DNA from: Sinonovacula constricta
Taxonomy: Eukaryota > Mollusca > Bivalvia > Cardiida > Solecurtidae
Direction: 5' to 3'
DNA length: 64,000 bases
Assembly: GCA_007844125.1 (NCBI GenBank)
Contig: CM017570.1
Location: 52,060,609-52,124,608 of the forward strand
Shown: positions 1-13,900 of the stretch, in pieces
Position numbering within the stretch: the first letter of the stretch is position 1
Layout: the number at the start of each line of letters is the position of its first letter
Notes under the pieces: model-generated
Told to the model about the DNA's origin: nothing
Seen by the model: the letters and a program-made list of their open reading frames with translations, nothing else
The model's database searches: none
Made by a program: the position numbers and the translations under genes

Positions 1-400
1 TGGGAATTCTCATAAACACAACTATGTAAAAGATCAAAAATAAAATTAACATAATTTTATATTAATATGATCTCGAATTATAATCAATAAGCAATGATTC
101 TGGACTTGTCGATTGTATTTAAGAAAAAGAAATGTTCGACTTTTATTCTGGCCTAACGTTTATCCATGTTAAAATACCGGGTACTCTTTTACCGGATGTG
201 CGAATACGATGCGCACGCACATTATCTAACATGTAGTTGAAATCACAACATGAAGATGAGACTAAATATTAGTACAATGGACAGAAGTAACTTACTGACC
301 ATTTTACCAGCTTGACGCTTACTGCATGTACAGCCACAATCTTAAAGGCACAATGCACGTCTCTACTTTTATTAAGCATTTCCATTAATTACCTGTCTCT
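1..400. other. Gene A upstream intron, AT-rich, no feature seen
   Basis: No exon with LPMO N-terminal blocks and no recognisable repeat was found here. It is taken as intron because the first visible exon at 1881 needs an upstream partner. Confidence 0.4.
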
Positions 401-665
401 TTGTGGGAACCCGGCCGCAATAGCTCAGGTGGTAGAGCGTCGGCTTGCGGATCAGGAGGTCGCGAGTTCAAACATCGGCCGGGACAAACCAAAGACTTTA
501 AAGTTGGTAGTAGTGACTTCCCTCATAACACTCGGGCTAAGGGGACAGCATTTCGCCTGACTCGTCGGTGTCAGTATAATGGACCGGCCGTGTTCAGTCC
601 CTGGGCACCTCATAAGTGCCCATGTGCTATCATGATAGAAATGTCGCTGCACAGTATCGGTAAAA
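401..665 (+). mobile_element. tRNA-derived SINE with conserved central domain
   Basis: A tRNA-like head at about 405-485 contains an A-box-like TAGCTCAGGTGGTAGAGCG and a B-box-like GAGTTCAAACATC. It is followed by a body with CGGTGTCAGTATAATGGAC and GTGTTCAGTCCCTGGGCA. The same body occurs in inverted orientation at 41500-41765 and 53300-53420. The local GC content is higher than the flanks. A pyrimidine stretch (CCCCTCCACC units) follows at 677-710. Confidence 0.65.
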
Positions 666-759
666 ATGCCGGCAAATCCCCTCCCCTCCACCCCCCTCCC
701 CTCCACCCCGCTTCGTGGGTACGCACTGTATTGTCCAACACACTATGAGCTCGGACCCC

Positions 760-1880
760 ATAGTGTGTTACTAACTTTTGAATTCCAAAGTGTGTTGCAT
801 CGGTACTCTACTACGTACAACATATATTAGTGGGTTTTATTTGCCCATGCAGTAAACTCGCTGTTTTGTGAATATTAGTACAGCTTGACATGAACAGAAT
901 ATCGACGAAACTGATTTAGATATGAACTAAATGTGTGTACTATTATATAGAAAAATATATAAAAGAATCGATCACGGTTCACCGGATATCACGAACGGAC
1001 GACAATCCGTTTTTTCATCCGTAACATCCATTCGTTGTCTGGCTGTGTCCGTTGAATCCGGTAGCCAGTTTTGAACATGTTCCAAACAAGGACCGGACAA
1101 ACCAGATATAGTCATTCGTAACTTATCCATTGGTTATCTGTTCTATCAATGTCTTGCCATGAACTCGTTCGGTAGACGTCCGTTGATCTTAAGCAAATGT
1201 GCAGATGGATGTTGTTTTTTAACAAATTAAATCGAATGTTTAATCGAGACGAGCCTTATGCTTGACGGAGGAAAATGGACAAGAACTGTATGTCAAGGGA
1301 CGAATATAGATGTTTAAAAATGAACTACTAACATACACACATCTTGGGGGACAACACCATTTGGTAATATATTTCTAAATTACATTTAGTATGATCTTTT
1401 TTCATACATTACCGGGACAAATATAGTTAAATTTATTTTTCAATTAAGTCAACACATTTCATTTAGTCTGATGTGTTGTATGTGATGTCGTTAGCGAGGA
1501 TTAGTACTTTTATAGTTGTAATATTCGTTCACAACCACCACCACCATCTTCATTACAGCTACATTTGTGTATAATCAATGATCTTTGTTTTCTTTCATTC
1601 AAAACAATCAATTGTAAAGCACAAACAGTAGTAACCAAATTTATTTATTCATTTTATGATTCATTTTATGATGATGACATGATGAGTATAATGAACATGA
1701 TGATGGTGATGATAATGCCGGTGGTAATGTTGCCTGGTGTATACAATTCAGTATATACTTTTTAATGACAAACTATGTCGATGCTGTCCACACTTCAACA
1801 AAAGCTAAGCAAAACTGAATGTAAGCGTAAGATTTGTATATGCTAGTTACGTGTTGCAGTTTCCCATTAATTTCTTTCAG
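760..1880. other. Gene A intron sequence, no gene
   Basis: AT-rich unique sequence with imperfect internal echoes of CCGT/ATCCATTGG-type words at 985-1190 and an ATG/ATGATG-rich microsatellite-like patch near 1665-1720. No exon is supported. Confidence 0.4.
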
Positions 1881-1994
1881 AGAAAACAACAAAATGGCGG
1901 GAAATGTGGTGTTTGTGGCGACCCCTGGAATGGTCTCCGGGAGAATGAGGCTGGTGGGAAGTACGCTACGGGAACCATCGTTCGGAACTATACG
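1881..1994 (+). CDS. Gene A, first visible exon (LPMO KCGVCGD segment)
   Basis: The acceptor is a pyrimidine tract ending in TTTCTTTCAG; the donor is ACG|GTAATT. The exon is 38 codons, phase 0 at both ends. It encodes QNGGKCGVCGDPWNG and then NEAGGKYATGTIVRNYT, the conserved second block of AA15/LPMO_10 proteins. The preceding exon, equivalent to gene B 35962-36132, is not in the window. Confidence 0.85.
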
Positions 1995-4900
1995 GTAATT
2001 GATTGGTTACTACAGCAGGTAGATTATAGTGAATTTGTAAAATAAAGAAGGACTAAAATGGTAAGTGATTTGTGGTTAAGGACGAGAAAAAATATGATAA
2101 TCGATTGGCAACTATAGACGTACATGTGAAATTGATTTACATCTATATACATGTACATGGAATTATTGGATGGTTGATATAGATAGGTGGTATACGGAAC
2201 TTGTACCTGTATATTGTAACTATAGATGGGAACTATATGGTAGCTGATTTGTTGTCGATAAAATGAAAACACGTTAATTAATACGCAACTTTATATGGTG
2301 CAAAACGGTAATTAGTGTACAAATATAAACAGGATGCTATAACAATCTGTTGTCCCTCCACTCCTTAATGATGCTTTAATATGTTCTGTTCATATCTAGG
2401 TAATGTGTTTATGCGTCTTAAGTTAGTTAATAGATTAGCATGTGCTTCGGACGGGCAGTAATTAACTACAACGGTTTTTAGGAATTTGATTTCAAGTTTT
2501 GAAACTAATTTTTAAGGTATATTTAGTTAATGTGCAGCTACCAAGAGATTAAACGATATCTTGATTTTTGTAAGGATAGACATGAACAAGCCGGTAAAAA
2601 TGCAACTATACAAACGAACTATACGGTTACAGATTTGTAACGATAGACAGGAACAAGCCAGTAAAGTGCGACCATACAAGGGAACTTTACAGTTAAAGAT
2701 TGGTAACGATAGACAGGAACTAAACAGTAAATAATTTGAAACTTTAACAATACAGCAGCTAGGTATTGTTATCGCCCCCAACCCTAGACTTTTTCGCTGG
2801 GGTACCAAAATGTCCGGATCAGTGCAGGCGCGTATCTGGGCCGGTTTTGAAGTTACGCTCTATTACAAGGGAAATAACCTTTGCAGTTACACGTTTTGAT
2901 AATAGTCGGTTCTTTTCTAATGAATAACAGGTAAAATGTGGACATGCGAGGAACTTAACGCAAAATATGAACAATTAAAATCCTGACGAGTAAAAGTTTA
3001 ATAAGTTTAAGCCTTTTCAACTTGATTAGTTGTTGATAAGATTTTATAACATAGAAATTACGGAAATAAAATATATCATTCCTCACCTGGTTAGGCATAG
3101 ACTTCCTTAGTGTTTTTGGTACTTTTAGATTTAAGCTGATATGGGGTTATGATTAAAAATGGTCAGAACTTTTCCAAAAAATGCTATTTTTTTCTTTAGC
3201 GAAAATTTGTGGTATTACTTGTACAGTGGGAAAATGCTTCGCATCTGCACAGGAAATGAACGACTCCGCCCTCCATGAGTTTCCTGCTGCATTGCCGGTC
3301 AGCAATGCCTGGTCAAAAGCTATGAGAGTAAACCCAGTTAGAAAATCCGGTACGGAAACCCGCATGCAGCTGGTTGAGCTTTGTGATGCCTTCTGGCACC
3401 TCCTTCAGCTGCGCTGGCATAGGCCGTATCGGCTTGCCTTTCCGCCGGAATCTGCCAGCAACGCTGAGAGAGGGGTCCTGGCATTGGGCACTCTAAAATC
3501 TCCATACCACCCGGAGATGTCACTCAAGCTTTTCTGTCTCAGCGTAAACTCAATACGGGGAGCAGCAGACACCAGTGATAAGCCGCGGCTCGATTGGCGT
3601 AAGGCCGGGCGCTTGGGGTTGCTATCGACGGTGTGAGGAGTTCTCTGACTCCATTGGGAAGTTACCGCCTGCCTCAACCCTTGCAGCCCCAGAGCAATAA
3701 TGTACTACCTCGCCACAGCTTGCTCGCTTCATCGGGTGCGTAAACTTTAGACAAAATCGATAGGCTTATTGTACAATTGAGCACCAGGCAAACACCGAAA
3801 GAAAAAGGAAAAGAAACCACCAGTCCTGCAGCTGGCAATCTGGAACGCAAGAACAATGTGTCCTGGCCTATCTGGCGACCTTCAGCAAATAGACGACGCC
3901 AGGAAAACTGCGAGCTGGCCAAGCGGAACATCGACATCGCCGCCCTCCAGGAGACACGCTTTTCTTCTAGTGGCAGTCTCAAAGAGAAGGACTACACGTT
4001 ATTCTGGCAAGATCTGGAGTCGGACGAGCGCCGACTCTATGGGATTGGCTTCGCAGTTCGCAACTCTCTCCTGTTATTAGTCGAACCGCCCTCACAGGGA
4101 ACGGAGCGCATCCTCTGACTCCGCGCCACTAGCTCCTCAGAAAATTTATTTATTTATTTATTTGGCTTTTACGGCACACCGACACTTAATAGGTCATACG
4201 GCGCCGAATCCTCAGAAAATACACACATCTTTAGCGTCTACGCTCCCACACTCTGTTGCACAGCCGAGGCATTTTACGAGGAGCTCGAGACAAGGATTAG
4301 AGAGATCCCAGCGAAAGAAAACCTGTTCCTGCTCGGAGACTTCAACGCCCAGGTAGGCGCAACCCACATCTCTTGGCCACGTTGCAACGGACACTTAGGC
4401 GTTAACAAGCTTAACGAGAACGGACAGTGGCTACTTGAGCTCTGCTTCTTCCATGACCTCGCCATCACCAACACCTTCTACTCCACCGAGCCCCACCACA
4501 GAGTGTCTTGGTGACAGCAAAATAGAAGAGCATGCTGAACCACGTGCTTCTCACGCGCAATTACCATAGTGCCGACTGTTCCAAGCAGAGGAGCCGGCCT
4601 CGCATCGACACGACCAGAACCTCAAAGCATGAGCTGCGCAAACGCTTCGCCGAGGCCATCGATAAGATCCTGGAAGACTGCCCCACAGACAGCGCCACAG
4701 CACGCTGGGACTTTATCCGTGATGCCATATACCAGACCGCCTCAGACACCTTCGGGAACAGAGCCAGAAAGAATGAGGACTGGTTGCAGGCCGGGATCGA
4801 AGTGATAGAAACCTGTCTTAGCCGCCAAGAGTGTTGCACTTCTCAAGTACAAGAGGAAGCCCTGCGAGAAAATACTGGCCGCCTATAGAGAAGCGCACAA

Positions 4901-7900
4901 CACCGAGAGGGTCGCCCATAGGCGCGACAATGACTACTGTCTACGTTTTGCAGTGATAGTTTATATAGTTTATTTATATTGCAAAAGGCAATATCGCCCA
5001 TGTGCATAAACATATATTCATACAATAAGCAATATAAACATAAATATGCCGAAACTATGTAAACGAAAAACAACTATAAATGCATTCACATTTTCGGCAA
5101 TGATATCCAGACCTCAACAGACTGCAAAAAACAACTTGCCATGTACAAGGGGAAAAAGAAAGCATTTGGACCTAGTGCCACTAAGACCGCACCCATCAAA
5201 TCCCCCTCCGGCGACATCATCAAGGGCCGTGGCGAGCAGATGGAAAGATGGGGAGTTGTACTCTAAAGAGAATGTCGTTACTGACACAGACCACCCCACG
5301 GCCTACCATGGAAGATCTCGACTCGCCACCCACCATCAAGGAGCTCAAAAAAGTCAATGCCCCGCTGTCCTGTTGGAAAGCACCAGGCAGTGACGGAATC
5401 CCAACAGAGGTTGTGAAGGCCGCAAAAGAGAGCTCCATCCTTGGACATTCTCCCTGAGTTTTTGCAACAATGCTGGGAACAGGGAACAATACCCCAAGAC
5501 ATGCGGGATGCGAAGATCGTCACGCTCTATAAGAACAAGGGCGACCGCAGCAACTTCAACAACTATGGTGGGATCTCTCTCCATTTCATTGTGGGAAAAG
5601 CCTTCTGCAGATACTTGTTGACCGCGTGTATTCCGAGACACAGTGTGGGTTCCGGACCAAGCGATCAACCATAGACATGGTGTTCTACCTCAGGCAGCTG
5701 CAGGAAAAGTGCCGCGAACAGCGACATCCCCTGTATTTCACCGTCATTGACCTGACCAAGGCGTTTGACTTTTTTAGTCGGTCTGGCATCTTTGCCCTCC
5801 TCCACAAGGTTGGATCAAGCTTCTGAAGCTGGTCGAGTCATTCCACGACAACATACCTGGCACTGTCCAGTACGACGGAACGTCATCGGACCCCTTCCTA
5901 ATTAAGAGCGGGGTGAAACAATGGTTTGTCCTCGCCCCGACGCTTTTCGACACTTCGTCCTGCTCCTGCGCTACGCTTTCAGCGAGTCCGAAACTGGCAT
6001 CTTCCTCCACACACGGGAATTTATTCAACCATGCCCGCCTCAGAGCGAATACCAAGTTGCGCAAGGTTCTCAACCGGGAGATTCTCTATGCCGATGATGC
6101 CGCCCTTACTGCTCACACGGTTGCCGCCCTTCGCGGAGGCATAAAGAGAGTTTGGCTTCACCATCAGCCTCAAGACTTCATGGGTCGAGATGTCAACACC
6201 ACTCTCACAATAACCATCGGCGACCACACCCTGGAGATGGTGGACAAGTTCACATATCTCGGCTTCATAATCTCCAGCAACCTAACCCTAGATGCCGAGC
6301 TCAACGTGAGGATAGGCAAAGCCTGCCTTGCGAAGCGTGTGTGGGACAAACCCATGCTGACCCTCAACACAAGATGAAGGTGTATCAAGCGTGTGTGCTG
6401 AGCACCCTCCTATACGGCAGTGAGGCTTGGACTCTGTACACGCACCAAGAACGATGGTGCAGGCTCGGACACGTATTCAGGATGGACGATTGCCGCATCC
6501 CAAAGGACATCCTCTATGGCGACTTCGCCACTGAAACACGGCCAACTGTCCTGCGCTACAAGGTTGTCTGCAAGAGGGATCTGAAGTCATGTAACATCAA
6601 CCAACATATCTTGAAACAGCAACCTCCGAACGCTCTAGCTGGTGTGCAAATGTAAATGTCAAAACCGGCGTCAAGCTGGCTGAGGAGAAGAGAGAGATCG
6701 AGCGCGAAGAAAGGAGGCGCTGCAAACAGCAGAGAACCCAGCCGACCACTGCTCCCCCATAATACCCAAACACGGACCACACTTGCAGCAAGTGCGACAG
6801 GAAGTGCAGCTCCCACATATGCTTATCCATCCAGCTGCCCCACAATTAAATAAATACTCAAGTACAGATCCCCATTGTCTCTAAAGACAGAAGGATGTTA
6901 AAACAACTCAAAAAGACATGCAACCAAGCAAAAAGACATCTTGAGCCTATTCTACAGTATACTGCATTAATAAAGCAACATTAAAATGGCGCTCAGTTGA
7001 TAGTTGATATAGTTCTTATTCTTTACGAAACATATATTTAAAAAAGTTAAGTCTATCGATAAACCATCGTCTGATACCCACACTCGACTATTCCGTTTTA
7101 CTACATTCGTCGACTGTGGGTTTACTGGTAAATTTTTGTAGTCTTATCGAATAGAATAGGACAAGAATTGGCCAATCATAATACTGCTTACAAAATCCAT
7201 ACTATTCATTCATCGTGGAGACCAGAAGTATAACAATGACGTCGGCATTTTGTGAAGTCTGTGTTTAAACAATGAAAGAACGAGCTTTATAATTTGGACT
7301 GAAATCTTTTACGGATTATGAAGCGACCAATGAAAGATCATTACCAGAAACGGCGAAAAGTGAACTAAATATCCCACGGGCGATGAATGGAGAGTAACGG
7401 AATGCACCGGTCATCGGTGTCCGACTTTGTCGATAAATATCGAAACAGTGGTCCGCAAGTAACCAGCAAGTACAGTATGGTAGATGCTAACGCGCTTTTG
7501 TCTTCTTTATGAAAGTTTGCAGGTTTAAATCCAGCTTGAACATTTAATGATTGCCTATTAAACTGTTTACTCATCCCTAATTCTATATCAAGTCACTGTT
7601 GTAACCATTCCTGCGTATTTTATCACCATTTAGAGACCAAATTGAACTCCTTTTTTCTAAAATGTGTAACTATTGTTTCGTACAAATATATGGTATACAT
7701 TTATGAAGTAAATTTACAAATTGGAAAGACAAGAGTGAGAAATACACGACATATTATCGTTTAGACATATTATTCGTTTAAAATATTGTAGTATATGTTT
7801 GGTAGTACATTGTACATGTTTAAATTGTATCGTATTAAATCGTATTGTTGTACATTGTATATTGTAGTATACTGTACTGTAGTGCACTTTATATTGTAGT

Positions 7901-10900
7901 GCAGTATATTGTAGTGCATCATAGCTTATTGTTGCACAGTGTATTGTAGTATATTGTATTGTATAACATTGTATACTGATTTGTGGTATCTTGAACTGCA
8001 AAATATTGCATTGCGGTACACATGTACTGTAGCATATTAAGCTGTTGTATATCACTGTACATTTATTTATTGCAATATATTGTCTTGCGGTATATTGTAT
8101 TATAGTATATCGAACTGTACTGTAGTTTAGTGTATTGTACTGCAGTTTATCGTACAGCAGTATATTGTGTTGTGATATATTGTATTGCAGAATATTGCAT
8201 TGTAGTATATTGCATTGTAGTATATTGCATTGTAGAATATTGTATTGTAGTATATTGTCTTGTGGTATATTCTATTGCAGTATATTGTGTTGTAATATAT
8301 TGTATTGTAGTATATTGTGTTATAGTAAATTGTAGTGTAGTATAATGTATTGTAGAATATTATTATAATGTTTTGTAAAATATTATATTGTAGAATATTA
8401 TATTGTAGAATATTATATTGTATTGCAGTATTTTGTATTATAGTATATTGTAGTGCAGTATATTTTACTGTAGTATATTGTATTATAGTATATTGTATTG
8501 TTGTAAATTGTAATGTAGTAGATTGTATTGAAGTATATTGTGTTGTTGTATATTGTATTGCAGTATATTAAAGTGTAGTACATTGTATTATAGTATATTG
8601 TTTTGTTATAAATTGTAGTGTAGTATATTGTATTATAGATGGGGCAAGTGATCACGCTGAGCTCCGACATCACCGCTAATCATTATGGCTGGATGGAGTA
8701 CCGTATCTGCCCCAACAATGACGTCACCAAGGTGGTCTCCCAAGACTGTCTCGATCAGCACCTGCTGCAGATGGCGGACGGAAGCGGGTCCAGGTAAAAA
8801 CAAAATCTTCCTCTTCTTCTTCTTTATCTTCTTTTTCTACTTCTTCTATCTCTTCTTCTTCTTTTTTTTTCTTTTACTTCTTTTTCTTCTTTTCCTCCTC
8901 CTTCTTTTTCCTATTCGTCTTCTTCTTTTTCTACTACTACTTCTTCTTCTTCTACATATTCATCATCATCATCATCATCATCATCTTCTTCTTCTTCTTC
9001 TTTTACTTCTCCCTTCACACATAAGATATATCAGCGTATAACAACATAATGTATGTCACAGTAAAGACCACAAAGCACAATGTTCGCCCTTGATTCATGC
9101 GTCCACTCGACACATCAATGCTGGGATTGATGCCTCTGTTCGCCCTTGATTCATGTGTCCACTCGACACATCAATGCTGGGATTGGTGCCTCTGTTCGTC
9201 CTTGATTCATGTGTCCACTCGACACATCAATGCTGGGATTGGTGCTTCTGTTCGCCTTTGATTCATGTGTCCACTCGACACATCAATGCTGGGATTGGTG
9301 CCTCTGTTCGCCCTTGATTCATGTGTCCACTCGACACATCAATGCTGGGATTGGTGTCTCTGTTCGCCCTTAATTCATGTGTCCACTCGACACATCAATG
9401 CTGGGATTGGTGCCTCTGTTCGCCCTTGATTCATGTGTCCACTCGACACATCAATGCTGGGATTGGTGCCTCTGTTCGTCCTTGATTCTTGTGTCCACTC
9501 GACACATCAATGCTGGGATTGGTGCCTCTGTTCGCCCTTGATTCATGTGTCCACTCGACACATCAATGCTCGGATTGGTGCCTCTGTTCGCCCTTAATTC
9601 ATGTGTCCACTCGACACATCACTGCTGGGATTGATGCCTCTGTTCGCCCTTGATTCATGTGTCCACTCGACACATCAATGCTCGGATTGGTGCCTCTGTT
9701 CGCCCTTGATTCATGTGTCCACTCGACACATCAATGCTGGTATAAGTGCCTTTGTTCGCCCTTGATTCATGTGTCCACTCGACACATCAATGCTGGGATT
9801 GGTGCCTCTGTTCGCCCTTGATTCATGTGTCCACTCGACACATCAATGCTGGGATTGGTGCCTCTGTTCGTCCTTGATTCATGTGTCCACTCGACACATC
9901 AATGCTGGGATTGGTGCCTCTGTTCGTCCTTGATTCATGTGTCCACTTGACACATCACTGCTGGGATCGGAGCCTCTGTTCGCCCTTGATTCATGTGTCC
10001 ACTCGACACATCAATGCTGGGATTGGTGCCTCTGTTCGTCCTTGATTCATGTGTCCACTCGACACATCAATGCTGGGATTGGTGCCTCTGTTCGTCCTTG
10101 ACTCATGTGTCCACTCGACACATCAATGCTGGGATTGGTGCCTCTGTTCGCCCTTGATTCATGTGTCCACTCGACACATCAATGCTGGTATAAGTGCCTC
10201 TGTTCGCCCTTGATTCATGTGTCCACTCGACACATCAATGCTGGGATTGGTGCCTCTGTTCGCCCTTGAATCATGTGCCCGCTCGACACATCAATGCTGG
10301 GATTGGTGTCTCTGTTCGCCCTTGATTCATGTGTCCACTCTACACATCAATGCTGAGGTTGGTGCCTCTGTTCGCCCTTGTTTCATGTGTCCATTCGACA
10401 CATCGATGCTGAGATTGGTGCCTCTGTTCGTCCTTGATTCATGTGTCCACTCGACACATCAATGCTGGGATTGGTGCCTCTGTTCGCCCTTGATTCATGT
10501 GTCTACTCGACACATCAATGCTGGGATTGGTGCCTCTGTTCGTCCTTGATTCATGTGTCCACTCGACACATCACTGCTAGGATTGGTGCCTCTGTTCATC
10601 CTTGATTCATGTGTCCACTTGACACATCAATGCTGGGATTGGTGCCTCTGTTCGTCCTTGATTCATGTGTCCACTCGACACATCACTGCTAGGATTGGTG
10701 CCTCTGTTCATCCTTGATTCATGTGTCCACTCGACACGTCAATGCTGGGATTGGTGCCTCTGTTCGTCCTTGATTCATGTGTCCACTCGACACATCAATG
10801 CTGGGATTGGTGCCTCTGTTCGTCCTTGATTCATGTGTCCACTCGACACATCAATGCTGAGATTGGTGCCTCTGTTCGTCCTTGATTCATGTGTCCACTC

Positions 10901-13900
10901 GACACATCAATGCTGGGATTGGTGCCTCTGTTCGCCCTTGATTCATGTGTCCACTCGACACATCAATGCTGGGATTGGTGCCTCTATTCACCCTCGATTC
11001 ATGTGTCCACTTGACACATCACTGCTGGGATTGGAGCCTCTGTTCGCCCTTGATTCATGTGTCCACTCGACACATCAATGCTGGGATTGGTGCCTCTGTT
11101 CGTCCTTGATTCATGTGTCCACTCGACACATCACTGCTGGGATTGGTGCCTCTGTTCGCCCTTGATTTATGTGTTTACTCGACACATCAATGCTGGTATA
11201 AGTGCCTCTGTTCGTCCTTGATTCATGTGTCCACTTGACACATCACTGCTGGGATTGGAGCCTCTGTTCGCCCTTGATTCATGTGTCCACTCGACACATC
11301 ACTGCTGGGATTGATGCCTCTGTTCGTCCTTGATTCATGTGTCCACTTGACACATCAATGCTGGGATTGGTGCCTCTGTTCGCTCTTGATTCATGTGTCC
11401 ACTCGACACATCACTGCTGGGATTGGTGCCTCTGTTCGCCCTTGATTCATGTGTCCACTTGACACATCACTGCTGGGATTGGTGCCTCTGTTCGTCGTTG
11501 ATTCATGTGTCCACTCAACACATCAATGCTGGGATTGGTGCCTCTGTTCGCCCTTGATTCATGTGTCCACTCGACACATCAATGCTGGTGTAAGTGCCTC
11601 TGTTCGCCCTTGATTCATGTGTCCACTCGACACATCAATGCTGGGATTGGTGCCTCTGTTCGTCCTTGATTCATGTGTCCACTCGACACATCAATGCTGT
11701 GATTGGTGCCTCTGTTCGTCCTTGATTTATGTGTCCACTCGACACATCAATGCTAGGATTGGTGCCTCTGTTCGTCCTTGATTCATGTGTCCGCTCGATT
11801 CATCACTGCTGGGATTGGTGCCTCTGTTCGTCCTTGATTCATGTGTCCACTCGACACATCACTGCTGGGATTGGTGCCTCTGTTCGCCCTTGATTCATGT
11901 GTCCACTCGACACATCAATGCTGGGATTGGTGCCTCTGTTCGCCCTTGATTCATGTGTCCACTCGACACATCAATGCTGGGATTGGTGCCTCTGTTCGCC
12001 CTTGATTCATGTGTCCACTCGACACATCAATGCTGGGATTGGTGCCTCTGTACATCATTGATTCATGTGTCCACTCGACACATCAATGCTGAGATTGGTG
12101 CCTCTGTTCGCCCTTGATTCATGTGTCCACTCGACACATCAATGCTGGGATTGGCGCCTCTGTTCGCCCTTGATTCATGTGTCCACTCGACACATCAATG
12201 CTTGGATTGGTGCCTCTGTACATCATTGATTCATGTGTCCACTCGACACATCAATGCTGAGATTGGTGCCTCTGTTCGCCCTTGATTCATGTGTCCACTC
12301 GACACATCAATGCAGAGATTGGTGCCTCTGTTCGCCCTTGATTCATGTGTCCACTCGATACATCAATGCTAGGATTGGTGCCTCTGTTCATCTTGATTCA
12401 TGTGTCCACTCGACATATCAATGCTGGGATTGGTGCCTCTGTTCGCCCTTGATTCATGTGTCCACTCGACACATCAATGCTGGGCTTGGTGCCTCTGTTC
12501 GTCTTTGATTCATGTGTCCACTCGACACATCAATGCAGAGATTGGTGCCTCTGTTCACCCTTGATTCATGTGTCCACTCGACATATCAATGCTGGGATTG
12601 GTGCCTCTGTTCATCATTGATTCATGTGTCCACTCGACACATCAATGCTGAGATTGATGCCTCTGTTCGCCCTTGATTCATGTGTCCACTCGACACATCA
12701 ATGCAGAGATTGGTGCCTCTGTTCGTCCTTGATTCATGTGTCCACTCGACACATCAATGCTGAGATTGGTGCCTCTGTTCATCCTTGATTCATGTGTCCA
12801 CTCGACACATCAATGCTGGGATTGGTGCCTCTGTTGTTCGTCCTTGATTCATGTGTCCACTCGACACATCAATGCTGGGATTGGTGCCTCTGTTCATCCT
12901 TGATTCATGTGTCCACTCGATACATCAATGCTGGGATTGGTGCCTCTGTTCATCATTGATTCATGTGTCAACTCGATACATCAATGCTGGGATTGGTGCC
13001 TCTGTTCGTCCTTGATTCATGTGTCCACTCGACACATCAATGCTGGGATTGGTGCTTCTGTTCGCCCTTGATTCATGTGTCAACTCGATACATCAATGCT
13101 GGGATTGGTGCCTCTGTTCGCCCTTGATTCATGTGTCCACTCGACACATCAATGCTTGGATTGGTGCCTCTGTTCGCCCTTGATTCATGTGTCCACTCGA
13201 CACATCACTGCTGAGATTGGTGCCTCTGTTCGTCCTTGATTCATGTGTCCACTCGACACATCACTGCTGAGATTGGTGCCTCTGTTGTTCGTCCTTGATT
13301 CATGTGTCCGCTCGATACATCAATGCTGGGATTGGTGCCTCTGTTTATCATTGATTCATGTGTCCACTCGACACATTAATGCTGAGATTGGTGCCTCTGT
13401 TCATCCTTGATTCATGTGTCCACTCGACACATCAATGCTGGGATTGGTGCCTCTGTTGTTCGTCCTTGATTCATGTGTCCACTCGACACATCAATACTGG
13501 GACTGGTGCCTCTGTTCGTCCTTGATTCATGTGTCCACTCGACACAACAATGCTGGGATTGGTGCCTCTGTTGTTCGTCCTTGATTCATGTGTCCACTCG
13601 ACACATCAATGCTGGGATTGGTGCCTCTGTTCGTCCTTGATTCATGTGTCCACTCGACACATCAATGCTGGGATTGGTGCCTCTGTTCGCCCTTGATTCT
13701 TTTGTCCACTCGACACATCAATGCTGGGATTGGTGCCTCTGTTCGTCCTTGATTCATGTGTCCACTCGACACGTCAATGCTGAGATTGGTGCCTCTTTTC
13801 GCCCTTGATTCATGTGTCCACTCGACACATCAATGCTGAGATTGGTGCCTCTGTTCGCCCTTGATTCATGTGTCCACTCGACACATCAATGCTGGGATTG

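Larger units (their letters stand above)
3200..6860 (+). mobile_element. Decayed RTE-like non-LTR retrotransposon (endonuclease + reverse transcriptase), frameshifted
   Basis: GC rises abruptly compared with the flanks. Endonuclease pieces are LAIWNARTM (~3836), IDIAALQETRF (~3931) and LLGDFNAQVGA (~4330). Reverse-transcriptase pieces are KAPGSDGIPTEVVKA (~5378), RDAKIVTLYKNKGDRSN (~5504), TQCGFRTKRSTIDMVF (~5638) and the catalytic LYADDAA (~6084). The post-RT block DKFTYLGFIISSNLTLDAEL (~6242) and a Cys-His finger remnant, CSKCDRKCSSH (~6785), follow. The pieces lie in different frames, so the element is dead. The ~3.6 kb length and short A/T tail (AATTAAATAAATA) fit the RTE clade. Animal genes annotated as craniofacial development protein 2-like often derive from such elements. 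It lies in a gene A intron, sense orientation. Confidence 0.8.

Noticed and set aside
405..485. Functional tRNA gene
   Set aside because: A- and B-box-like parts are present, but the T and acceptor stems do not pair properly in register and a SINE body follows.
3181..3636. Independent 151-codon gene before the LINE
   Set aside because: No recognisable domain; GC content and position match the 5' part of the LINE.
3777..4118. Host gene (craniofacial development protein 2-like)
   Set aside because: The endonuclease fragment is followed in order by reverse-transcriptase blocks and belongs to the decayed LINE.
8685..9041. 118-codon open frame with poly-Leu/Phe/His tail
   Set aside because: Only the first part overlaps a real exon, in another frame; the tail is the CTT microsatellite.
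10217..12508. Open frames in the 56-bp array (CPLDTSMLGL type)
   Set aside because: Satellite artefact within a gene A intron; frames end wherever a unit mutates.
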